Positions 1-5,256 of a stretch of 9,495 bases of DNA are shown here, in pieces; position 1 is the first letter of the stretch; every line of letters begins with the position of its first letter. The translations under genes were made by a program, and so were the position numbers. Source of the stretch: Pseudomonadota bacterium (GTDB lineage Bacteria; Pseudomonadota; Alphaproteobacteria; Reyranellales; Reyranellaceae); contig JAEZIF010000251.1 in the NCBI GenBank assembly GCA_023416135.1, forward strand, positions 1 through 9,495. Reading direction: 5' to 3'. A model generated the notes under the pieces. The model saw only the letters and a list, made by a program, of their open reading frames with translations, was not told the origin of the DNA and searched no databases.

Positions 1-220
1 TCGAGCGACCATCGAGCAACGCGCCGTTCATGGCCTGCATGGCCGCGGCGCCCTGATCATCTGTTTCCATCTCGAGGAACGCGAAGCCGCGGCTGCGGCC
101 GGTCTCGCGATCCACGATCACTTTTGAGGAGGTAACGGTGCCGAACTGAGAGAAGGCTTCAGACAGACGCTCAGACGTGACCGAATAGGGCAGATTGCCC
201 ACAAACAATTTGCGGCTCAT
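1..220 (-). CDS. RRM-domain RNA-binding protein, partial (3' end outside the window)
   Basis: Translating the minus strand from the ATG at 220-218 gives 73 codons of an RNA recognition motif beginning MSRKLFVGNLPYS. RNP2 is visible as LFVGNL (residues 5-10) and RNP1 as RGFAFLEM (about residues 44-51), separated by the usual beta1-alpha1-beta2 spacing. The C-terminal end of the domain, and any glycine-rich tail, lie beyond position 1. Small single-RRM proteins of this kind in bacteria bind single-stranded RNA and are often cold- or stress-related; that role is known of the family and is not shown here. There is no Shine-Dalgarno sequence before the ATG. The upstream message is pyrimidine-rich (CCTTCCTCC) instead. 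The family call is secure, the physiological role unknown. Confidence 0.9.
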   Translation of the reverse strand, partial: MSRKLFVGNLPYSVTSERLSEAFSQFGTVTSSKVIVDRETGRSRGFAFLEMETDDQGAAAMQAMNGALLDGRS

Positions 221-519
221 TCAAGGCTCGGGGCTGGAGGAAGGATTGAGCGGAGTCCGGCTCGCGCTTGCTGGACGACTGGGTCCAAGCGTTCGATGAC
301 ATTTGACAGAAGACCAAGAAGCTCACGAGAAGACGTTGACCGGCGTAGCGCTCCGCGACTGTGCCGAGATTCACGATGATACTCGTCGGCCAGTATCGCA
401 ATGCAGGCTTTATGCGCTGAATCACGTCGCGAGTCCACCGTAAGCGGACCGCGAAAGATGGCAGGGTTGAGATCAATTTCCGCAGGTCACACAATCGACA
501 CTTGATTGGGAGGAATTGC
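221..519. other. Intergenic region between divergent genes, no supported gene
   Basis: About 300 bp separate the minus-strand RRM gene from the plus-strand NIPSNAP gene. GC is visibly lower than in the neighbouring metabolic genes. A short open frame (438-217, minus, GTG start) ends in an ATGA overlap with the RRM start, but its third codon positions are not GC-rich and its product resembles nothing I know. An imperfect inverted repeat is present: GCTTG GAC at 266-270 and 274-276 pairs with GTC CAAGC at 283-290, with a 3-nt bulge and no T-run. The only promoter-like site I can propose lies at 467-495. Confidence 0.5.
467..495 (+). promoter_or_regulatory. Candidate sigma70-type promoter for the NIPSNAP/TPP-enzyme pair
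   Basis: TTGAGA at 467-472 (5 of 6 matches to TTGACA) is followed, after a 17-nt spacer, by CACAAT at 490-495 (4 of 6 to TATAAT). Transcription would start near 502, leaving an 18-nt leader with the GGGAGG ribosome-binding site at 508-513. The spacing is good, but the -10 match is ordinary, so this is a prediction by eye only. Confidence 0.4.
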
Positions 520-834
520 ATGATCATCGACCACCGCACCTACGAACTGCAGCCGGGTCGCCTGCGCGACTTCCTCGCGCTCTACGAGAAGGAAGGGCTG
601 CCAGTGCAGAGGAAGCATCTCGGCAATCTAGTCGGCTTCTTCACCACAGAGGTCGGCAATGTGAATGAGATCGTGCATATCTGGGCCTACGAGGATCTTG
701 CCGATCGCACCAAGCGCCGCGCTGCGATGGCAGCCGATCCTGCATGGCAGGCGTATTTGCAGAAGAGCCGAGAATACATGAAGCACATGAACAACAAGAT
801 ATTGGTGCCGACTTCCTTCTCACCCACGAAGTAA
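520..834 (+). CDS. NIPSNAP-family protein (dimeric alpha-beta barrel fold)
   Basis: The 104-residue product begins MIIDHRTYELQPGRL and carries the NIPSNAP hallmarks: an N-terminal IDHRTYELQPG strand, a central GFFTTEVGNVNEIVHIWAYE strand-turn-strand (about residues 44-63), and a helix containing RRAAMAADPAWQAYLQ. The family forms small ferredoxin-like dimers; few members have a known activity, so I assign none. The ATG at 520 is chosen because GGGAGG (508-513) lies 6 nt upstream. A TTG at 502 would place that site inside the gene. The TAA stop lies 9 nt before the next ATG, so the two genes are almost certainly cotranscribed and the protein may serve the downstream enzyme. A hand count over 541-780 gives about 59% GC, against 68% on one sampled line of the next gene. 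Confidence 0.85.
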   Translation: MIIDHRTYELQPGRLRDFLALYEKEGLPVQRKHLGNLVGFFTTEVGNVNEIVHIWAYEDLADRTKRRAAMAADPAWQAYLQKSREYMKHMNNKILVPTSFSPTK

Positions 835-843
835 GGGAAAGTT

Positions 844-2529
844 ATGACGAGGTCTCATCCGCGCCGCAGCGGTGCTCAAGTTCTGATCGACCAACTGCGC
901 ATTCACGGCACCGACACCATCTTCGGCGTGCCGGGCGAAAGCTACCTGGCGGCGCTCGATGCGCTCTACGCCCAGCGCAATTCCATTCGCTTCATCATCT
1001 GCCGCCAGGAAGGCGGCGCGGCCAATATGGCCGAGGCTTACGGCAAGCTTACCGGCAAGCCCGGCATCGCTTTCGTCACGCGCGGTCCGGGTGCGACCAA
1101 TGCCAGCATCGGATTGCATACCGGGTTCCAGGATTCGACGCCCATGATCCTGCTGGTCGGGCAGGTGGCGCGCGAGGCAGCCGACCGCGAGGCCTTCCAG
1201 GAAATCGACTACCGCCGGATGTTCGGCCAGATGGCCAAATGGGTGGTCCAGATCGAGGACGCGCGGCGCATCCCCGAGCTGATCAGCCAGGCCTTTCACA
1301 CCGCGCTTAACGGCCGGCCCGGACCGGTCGTCGTGGCGCTGCCCGAGGACATGCTGGTCGACGAGGTCGAGGTTCCGGATGCCGGTCCCTACAAGGTCGC
1401 GCGCGGCGCACCTGCGGCCGAGGACATGGCGACGCTGCGCGACCTTCTGGCGGGGGCCGAAAAGCCGATGGTGATCGTGGGTGGAGGCGGCTGGACCGCC
1501 AAAGCCTGCGCCGACATCAAGGCCTTCATCGAGGCCAACGACCTGCCGGTGTGCGCCTCGTTCCGTAACCAGGACCTGTTCGACAATCGCCATCCGAATT
1601 ATGCCGGCGACCTCGGCGTCGGCGTCGGACCGGCGCTGGGCAAGCGCCTGAAAGCCTGCGACCTCATCGTCGCCGTCGGCCCGCGCCTCGGCGAGGCGAC
1701 GACCGGTGGCTACACGCTGTTCGATCTGCCGGTGCCCAAACAGAAGCTGGTGCACATCCATGCCGGTGCCGAGGAGCTGGGCCGCGTCTACCAGGCGACC
1801 CTTCCGATCAACAGCGGCATGGCGAACTTCGCGGCCGCTGCAAAGGCCATGAGGCCGGTCGACGGCAAGCGCTGGAAGGCGGAGACGGCGGCGGCGCATG
1901 CCGAATATCTCGACAACATCAAGCCCGGGCCGCTGCCCGGCACGGTGAACATGGGCGAGGTCATCGCCTGGCTGAACAAGCGCCTGCCGGACGATGCCAT
2001 CATCACCAACGGCGCCGGCAACTACGCGGCCTTCCTGCATCGCTTCTTCCAGTATCGCGGCTTCAAGACCCAGCTCGCGCCGACCAGCGGCGCCATGGGC
2101 TATGGCGTGCCGGCGGCGGTGGCCGCCAAGATCGCCGAGCCCAACCGCATGGTGGTCTCGCTGGCGGGCGACGGCTGCTTCCTGATGAACGGCCAGGAGT
2201 TCGCCACGGCCGTCCAGCATGGCGCCAACATCGTGATCACGGTGGTCGACAACGGCATGTACGGCACCATCCGCATGCACCAGGAGCGCGAGTTTCCGAC
2301 GCGCGTGCACGGCACCGACCTCAAGAACCCCGACTTCGCGGCCTACGCGCGGGCGTTCGGCGGCCACGGCGAGACGGTCGAGAAGACCGAAGACTACGCC
2401 GCAGCGTTCGAGCGCGCGGTGGCGGCGGCCAAGCCCGCCATCATCCATGTGAAGACCGATCCCGAGGCCCTGACCTCGCGTATCACGCTCAGCAAGCTGC
2501 GCGAGCAGTCGCTGGCCAGGCAGAAGTAG
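844..2529 (+). CDS. Thiamine-diphosphate-dependent enzyme, acetolactate-synthase-like
   Basis: The 561-residue product has the three-domain layout of the acetolactate synthase/benzoylformate decarboxylase superfamily: N-terminal pyrimidine-binding domain (about 8-175), central domain (about 195-330) and C-terminal diphosphate-binding domain (about 380-545). Glu56, in CRQEGGAANMAEAYG, is the conserved Glu that activates ThDP. The metal/diphosphate motif runs from G442-D443-G444 to D469-N470, followed by GMYGTIRMHQE. Such enzymes decarboxylate or ligate 2-oxo acids. I do not call it IlvB: no regulatory small subunit follows, it is paired with a NIPSNAP protein, and the sequence between the motifs diverges from classic acetolactate synthases. 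AAGGGAAA (833-840), overlapping the upstream stop, serves as ribosome-binding site. Other possibilities include oxalyl-CoA-decarboxylase-like or another catabolic lyase. Confidence 0.9.
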   Translation: MTRSHPRRSGAQVLIDQLRIHGTDTIFGVPGESYLAALDALYAQRNSIRFIICRQEGGAANMAEAYGKLTGKPGIAFVTRGPGATNASIGLHTGFQDSTPMILLVGQVAREAADREAFQEIDYRRMFGQMAKWVVQIEDARRIPELISQAFHTALNGRPGPVVVALPEDMLVDEVEVPDAGPYKVARGAPAAEDMATLRDLLAGAEKPMVIVGGGGWTAKACADIKAFIEANDLPVCASFRNQDLFDNRHPNYAGDLGVGVGPALGKRLKACDLIVAVGPRLGEATTGGYTLFDLPVPKQKLVHIHAGAEELGRVYQATLPINSGMANFAAAAKAMRPVDGKRWKAETAAAHAEYLDNIKPGPLPGTVNMGEVIAWLNKRLPDDAIITNGAGNYAAFLHRFFQYRGFKTQLAPTSGAMGYGVPAAVAAKIAEPNRMVVSLAGDGCFLMNGQEFATAVQHGANIVITVVDNGMYGTIRMHQEREFPTRVHGTDLKNPDFAAYARAFGGHGETVEKTEDYAAAFERAVAAAKPAIIHVKTDPEALTSRITLSKLREQSLARQK

Positions 2530-2540
2530 CGCTGGTCGCC

Positions 2541-2568
2541 CCGAGCGTAGCGAAGATCCCTCGCTGCG
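2541..2568. repeat. Intergenic hairpin resembling a dispersed repeat
   Basis: CGTAGCGA (2546-2553) pairs with TCGCTGCG (2561-2568) across a 7-nt loop, AGATCCC, giving 8 pairs including one G-T wobble. The surrounding wording (CCCGAGCGTAGCGAAGATCCC, with GGAATGACA downstream) resembles the short intergenic repeats found in many copies in some proteobacterial genomes. It fills the 51-bp gap between two convergent genes and might end transcription from either side, although it lacks a T-run. Only one copy lies in this window, so repeat status is inferred. Confidence 0.4.
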
Positions 2569-2580
2569 ATTGGAATGACA

Positions 2581-2958
2581 TCAAGCCGCCAGGAGCGGCA
2601 CACCGTATGCCCTGAAGGCGCGATCACGTGTCACGATCGTGAGGCTTTCCTTCAGGGCCTGCGCGATCATCATCCGGTCGAACGGATCGCGATGGTGCAG
2701 GGGAAGCGACTGGACCTGCATCAAGTGGGGCACCGTTATCGGCAGCAGCGCGGCGCCGATATGGTCGACGCCATCCATGTAGTTGGCCGGCAGGGTGAGT
2801 TTGCCGACGGACAGCTTCACCGTCATCTTCCACAGAGAGGCGATGCTGACGAACCGGTGGATCTCCGGATCTTCGATGGCCTGGCGGGCCGCCGTCGACA
2901 GTTCCGACGGCCGCGTGATTGCCCAAATGTAGGCATTCGTATCGATAAGAAGCCTCAA
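2581..2958 (-). CDS. vapC: VapC-type PIN-domain toxin with a substituted active-site residue
   Basis: The 125-residue PIN protein resembles the Sll0205-like VapC group. It starts MRLLIDTNAYIW, so the first catalytic Asp is D6. The group's HRDPFDR motif (90-95; D91, D94) and ITRD-like VTRD (D112) are present. PIN ribonucleases of this type cut RNA using a cluster of acidic residues around Mg2+. The second acidic residue, normally Glu in 'SLWE', is Lys44 here (SLWK, codon AAG), which may weaken or abolish nuclease activity. The TTG start (2958-2956) overlaps the antitoxin's TGA as TTGA, implying translational coupling; I see no independent ribosome-binding site. It sits directly downstream of its antitoxin, the usual order for such modules. 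Confidence 0.87.
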   Translation of the reverse strand: MRLLIDTNAYIWAITRPSELSTAARQAIEDPEIHRFVSIASLWKMTVKLSVGKLTLPANYMDGVDHIGAALLPITVPHLMQVQSLPLHHRDPFDRMMIAQALKESLTIVTRDRAFRAYGVPLLAA

Positions 2959-3209
2959 CGTCTTGGCGGGCTCTTGCCCAGCATGAGCGCTTCGATCTCG
3001 GCATCGGTTTCAGGAGAATCCCAGCCCGGATGGAGCTTGATCTTGCCCTTGAAGGTGCCGAGGCGTGGCTTTTTCCTGGTCGGGTCGAAGGCCGCCAACC
3101 GCGCCACGGGCTTGCCGGCCTGGCAGATGACCACTTCTTCGCCGGTCTGCACGGCGGCGATCAGCTTGGAAAGCTGGGTCTTGGCCTCATGGGTGTTGAC
3201 GTACTTCAT
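2955..3209 (-). CDS. vapB: Phd/YefM-type antitoxin of the VapBC module
   Basis: The 84-residue product opens with the Phd/YefM fold signature: MKYVNTHEAKTQLSKLI, then TGEEVVICQAGKPVARL (about residues 22-38). This N-terminal half dimerises and binds the operator. The C-terminal tail (about 45-84; KGKIKLHPGWDSPETDAEIEAL) matches the usual toxin-neutralising segment. It is expected to inhibit the PIN toxin and, with it, repress the operon. The ATG at 3209-3207 is the only credible start: the upstream frame meets a TGA within 11 codons and offers no GTG or TTG. No Shine-Dalgarno sequence is correctly spaced, because a palindrome ends 3 nt before the ATG. Confidence 0.88.
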   Translation of the reverse strand: MKYVNTHEAKTQLSKLIAAVQTGEEVVICQAGKPVARLAAFDPTRKKPRLGTFKGKIKLHPGWDSPETDAEIEALMLGKSPPRR

Positions 3210-3212
3210 GTT

Positions 3213-3245
3213 GGTTAACTTAGCTAACCTGACGGCTCCTCACAA
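3213..3245 (-). promoter_or_regulatory. Candidate vapBC promoter with a palindromic operator
   Basis: The minus strand reads GGTTAGCTAAGTTAACC at 3229-3213, a 17-bp near-perfect palindrome centred on one A with a single mismatched pair. Its position, 3 nt before the vapB ATG, suits autorepression by VapB/VapC. TTGTGA (3245-3240) and TAAGTT (3222-3217), spaced 17 nt, could be the -35 and -10, placing the -10 inside the palindrome. Transcription would then begin at or next to the ATG. The palindrome is direct observation; the promoter match is weak (4/6 and 3/6). Confidence 0.6.
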
Positions 3246-3253
3246 GATCGCGC

Positions 3254-3280
3254 TTGCTTGCCGCCTTCTTCGCTTATATA
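3254..3280 (+). promoter_or_regulatory. Candidate promoter of the metZ riboswitch operon
   Basis: TATATA at 3275-3280 makes a good -10 hexamer and would start transcription around 3287-3288, just before the first base of the riboswitch P1 stem at 3291. TTGCTT at 3254-3259 is the best -35, although the 15-nt spacer is short. The tight fit between predicted start and aptamer is the main support. Confidence 0.5.
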
Positions 3281-3290
3281 GGAACGCCAT

Positions 3291-3346
3291 CGTGGAGATT
3301 TGAGCCGACCGGCTTGCGACCACGTTAAAAATCGCTAAAAGGTCGG
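3291..3346 (+). ncRNA. SAM-II riboswitch aptamer upstream of metZ
   Basis: The segment follows the SAM-II (metA motif) pattern: GATTTGA in loop 1, GCTTGC before the P1 3' strand, an A-rich TTAAAAAT stretch, then GCTAAAAGG. P1 forms between CGTGG (3291-3295) and CCACG (3320-3324), all five pairs canonical. The H-type pseudoknot forms between CCGACC (3305-3310) and GGTCGG (3341-3346), six perfect pairs. SAM-II binds S-adenosylmethionine in the pseudoknot and turns down methionine-synthesis genes, which fits metZ downstream. The helices were checked by eye and the match is strong. Confidence 0.93.
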
Positions 3347-3356
3347 AGGTGCTCGC

Positions 3357-3390
3357 AAAAGCCCCCGTCCTTCCAGGTCGGGGGCTTTTT
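3357..3390 (+). terminator. Intrinsic terminator between the SAM-II aptamer and metZ
   Basis: AAAAGCCCCCG (3357-3367) pairs perfectly with CGGGGGCTTTT (3379-3389), an 11-bp stem with an 11-nt loop, and TTTTT occupies 3386-3390. It starts 10 nt after the aptamer and ends 41 nt before the metZ ATG. It is therefore well placed as the expression platform of the riboswitch: SAM binding would allow termination in the leader. A GGTCGG identical to the pseudoknot strand recurs at 3376-3381, across the loop and upper stem. Confidence 0.9.
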
Positions 3391-3431
3391 CGTTGCGCGT
3401 TCTTGAAAGGCGCGGACGTGAGGAGAGGGCA

Positions 3432-4640
3432 ATGGACGGAGCGATTCCAAAGAAGAAGGCGAAGGCCGATCAATCGACGTGGCGGCCGCAGACGCGCGCC
3501 GTGCGCGGTGGGCAACTGCGCAGCAACTTCGACGAGACGTCGGAGGCGCTGTACCTGACCTCGGGCTACGCCTACTCGAGCGCCGAGGAGGCCGAGGCGA
3601 CCTTCAAGGGCGAGAGCACGCACTACCAGTACTCGCGCTTCGGCAATCCGACCGTCTCCATGTTCGAGAATCGCCTCGCCGCGCTGGAAGGCGCCGAGGC
3701 CTGTCGCGCCACCTCGACCGGCATGTCGGCGGTGTTCTTCGCCCTGCTGGCGCTGTTGAAGGCGGGCGATCGCATCGTCGCGGCGCGCCAGCTCTTCGGT
3801 TCCTGCCACTACATCGTGGCCGACCTGCTGCCCAAGTACGGCGTGCAGAGCGAGCTGGTGGATGGCGGCGATCTTGCGCAGTGGGAGAAGGCGCTCAGCA
3901 AGCCGACGCAGGCCGTGCTGTTCGAATCGCCCTCGAACCCCATGCTCGACGTCGTCGACGTCAAGGCGGTGTGCGACCTCGCGCACAAGGCCGGCGCCAA
4001 GGTCGTGCTCGACAACGCCTTCGCCACGCCGATCCTGCAGCGTCCGCTGGAGTGGGGCGCCGATGTCGTTGTGCACTCCGCGACCAAGTACATCGACGGC
4101 CAGGGCCGCACCTTGGGCGGCGCCGTGCTGGGCACCAAGGAATTCATCCTCGACAAGCTGCAGCCGATCATCCGCAACACCGGCCCCTCGCTCAGCCCGT
4201 TCAATGCCTGGGTCCTGGTCAAGGGCATGGAGACGCTGGCCCTGCGCATCGAGCGGCACTGCGCCAACGCTGCCCGCGTCGCCGACGCCCTCGCCGCCCA
4301 CCCCGCGATCGGCCGCGTGCTCTATCCCGGCCGCAAGGACCATCCACAGCACGCTCTCGCCATGAAGCAGATGTCCGGTGCCGGCGGCGTCGTCACCTTC
4401 GACCTCAAGGCCGGCAAGTGGGCTGCCTTCGAGACGCTGAACCGCCTGCAGCTGATCGACATCTCCAACAACCTCGGCGACGCGAAGAGCCTGGTGACGC
4501 ATCCGGCGACCACGACGCACATGCGCATCGGTGCCGAAGAGCGGGCCAGGCTCGGCATCGGCGATGGCACCGTGCGAATCTCGGTCGGTCTCGAGGATGC
4601 CGAGGACATCATCGCCGACCTGGTGCAGGCGCTGGGCTGA
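3432..4640 (+). CDS. metZ: O-succinylhomoserine sulfhydrylase
   Basis: This 402-residue protein is a Cys/Met-metabolism PLP enzyme (cystathionine gamma-synthase fold). It condenses O-succinylhomoserine with sulfide to homocysteine in the cytosolic methionine pathway, bypassing cystathionine. The PLP-binding lysine is K219 in HSATKYIDGQGR; D194 in VVLDNAFATP should contact the cofactor's pyridine nitrogen; YSRFGNPT (67-74) supplies the Tyr/Arg that hold the phosphate of the neighbouring subunit. The segment YIDGQGRTLGGAVLG is typical of MetZ rather than MetB or MetY. The ATG at 3432 is chosen over a TTG at 3393 because AGGAGAGGG (3421-3429) precedes it and the earlier start would overlap the leader close to the terminator. 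Expression is probably governed by the SAM-II riboswitch. tenA follows after 4 nt. Confidence 0.94.
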   Translation: MDGAIPKKKAKADQSTWRPQTRAVRGGQLRSNFDETSEALYLTSGYAYSSAEEAEATFKGESTHYQYSRFGNPTVSMFENRLAALEGAEACRATSTGMSAVFFALLALLKAGDRIVAARQLFGSCHYIVADLLPKYGVQSELVDGGDLAQWEKALSKPTQAVLFESPSNPMLDVVDVKAVCDLAHKAGAKVVLDNAFATPILQRPLEWGADVVVHSATKYIDGQGRTLGGAVLGTKEFILDKLQPIIRNTGPSLSPFNAWVLVKGMETLALRIERHCANAARVADALAAHPAIGRVLYPGRKDHPQHALAMKQMSGAGGVVTFDLKAGKWAAFETLNRLQLIDISNNLGDAKSLVTHPATTTHMRIGAEERARLGIGDGTVRISVGLEDAEDIIADLVQALG

Positions 4641-4644
4641 GCCC

Positions 4645-5256
4645 ATGTCGCTGGCGCAGCGCCTGTGGGACATCAACGGCGACCTGGGCGCGCGCATCCG
4701 CATCCATGACTTCGTCGAGGGACTCGGCAACGGGTCCCTGCCGCTCGAGAGCTTCAAGCGTTACGTCGCGCAGGATGCCTACTTCCTCGAGGCCTTCGCG
4801 CGGGCCTACGCCCTCTGCCTCGCGAATAGCACCTCGCGCGAGGACCTCTACGACTTCTCGGAGCTGATTTGGGGCGTCGTCGAGGAGCTGAAGCTGCACC
4901 AGAGCTACACCGAGCGCCTGCAGATCGACCTTGTCGGCGTGACGCCGATCGCGGCGACCAAATACTATGTCGAGTTCCTCCTGAACACGGCGCGACGCGG
5001 CAAGCTGGGCGAGACCATCGCGGCCATGACGCCCTGCATGCGGCTCTACGCCTGGCTCGGCCAGTCGCTCGCCAGGACCAGTGTCGCGCCGATGTACGCC
5101 GACTGGGTGAAGACCTATTCCGATCCCGGCTTCGAGGCGCTCGCGGTGCGGCTGGAGACCTTGCTCGACAAGCACGCCGCCGACACTCCCGCCATCCGTG
5201 CCAACTATCGCCGGGCCATGGAACTGGAGCTCGGCTTCTTCTCCGCCAACCTCTAG
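4645..5256 (+). CDS. tenA: TenA/THI-4 family protein (thiaminase II-like)
   Basis: The 203-residue all-helical protein matches the TenA family, which hydrolyses aminopyrimidine breakdown products of thiamine to recover the HMP pyrimidine. Key positions of the Bacillus enzyme have counterparts: D44 in VAQDAYF, C131 and Y135 in TPCMRLYAWLG (the same Cys-x3-Tyr spacing), Y158 in WVKTYSDPGF, and E195 near the C-terminus in ELGFF. Length is slightly below the usual 220-235. It starts 4 nt after the metZ stop with no clear ribosome-binding site, so it is probably translationally coupled and under the same riboswitch. PqqC-like relatives with other roles share the fold, so the exact substrate is inferred. 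Its TAG stop shares bases with the stop of the opposing MarR gene. Confidence 0.85.
   Translation: MSLAQRLWDINGDLGARIRIHDFVEGLGNGSLPLESFKRYVAQDAYFLEAFARAYALCLANSTSREDLYDFSELIWGVVEELKLHQSYTERLQIDLVGVTPIAATKYYVEFLLNTARRGKLGETIAAMTPCMRLYAWLGQSLARTSVAPMYADWVKTYSDPGFEALAVRLETLLDKHAADTPAIRANYRRAMELELGFFSANL

Noticed and set aside
217..438. 73-codon minus-strand frame ending in an ATGA overlap with the RRM gene
   Set aside because: GTG start without a ribosome-binding site, third positions not GC-rich unlike the real genes here, and no recognisable product; the ATGA junction alone is weak evidence.
171..539. 122-codon minus-strand frame spanning the first intergenic region
   Set aside because: It overlaps both the RRM gene and the NIPSNAP start and has no recognisable domain; most likely a chance frame in non-coding DNA.
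820..2448. 542-codon minus-strand frame opposite the TPP enzyme
   Set aside because: His/Arg/Asp-rich product typical of the antisense of a GC-rich gene, while the plus strand has a complete, motif-bearing enzyme.
844..2529. Assignment as ilvB, the branched-chain acetolactate synthase catalytic subunit
   Set aside because: No ilvH/ilvN neighbour, sequence between the cofactor motifs diverges from classic IlvB, and the partner gene is a NIPSNAP protein.
2575..3303. 242-codon plus-strand frame across vapBC
   Set aside because: It lies opposite two well-recognised overlapping genes and their operator and shows no domain of its own.
3240..4757. 505-codon minus-strand frame opposite metZ
   Set aside because: Antisense shadow: it runs through the riboswitch, the terminator and all of metZ, and its composition is typical of mirror frames.
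3432..5256. A full methionine or thiamine biosynthesis cluster
   Set aside because: Only metZ and tenA are present; no metX/metA, thiC or other thi gene lies in the window.
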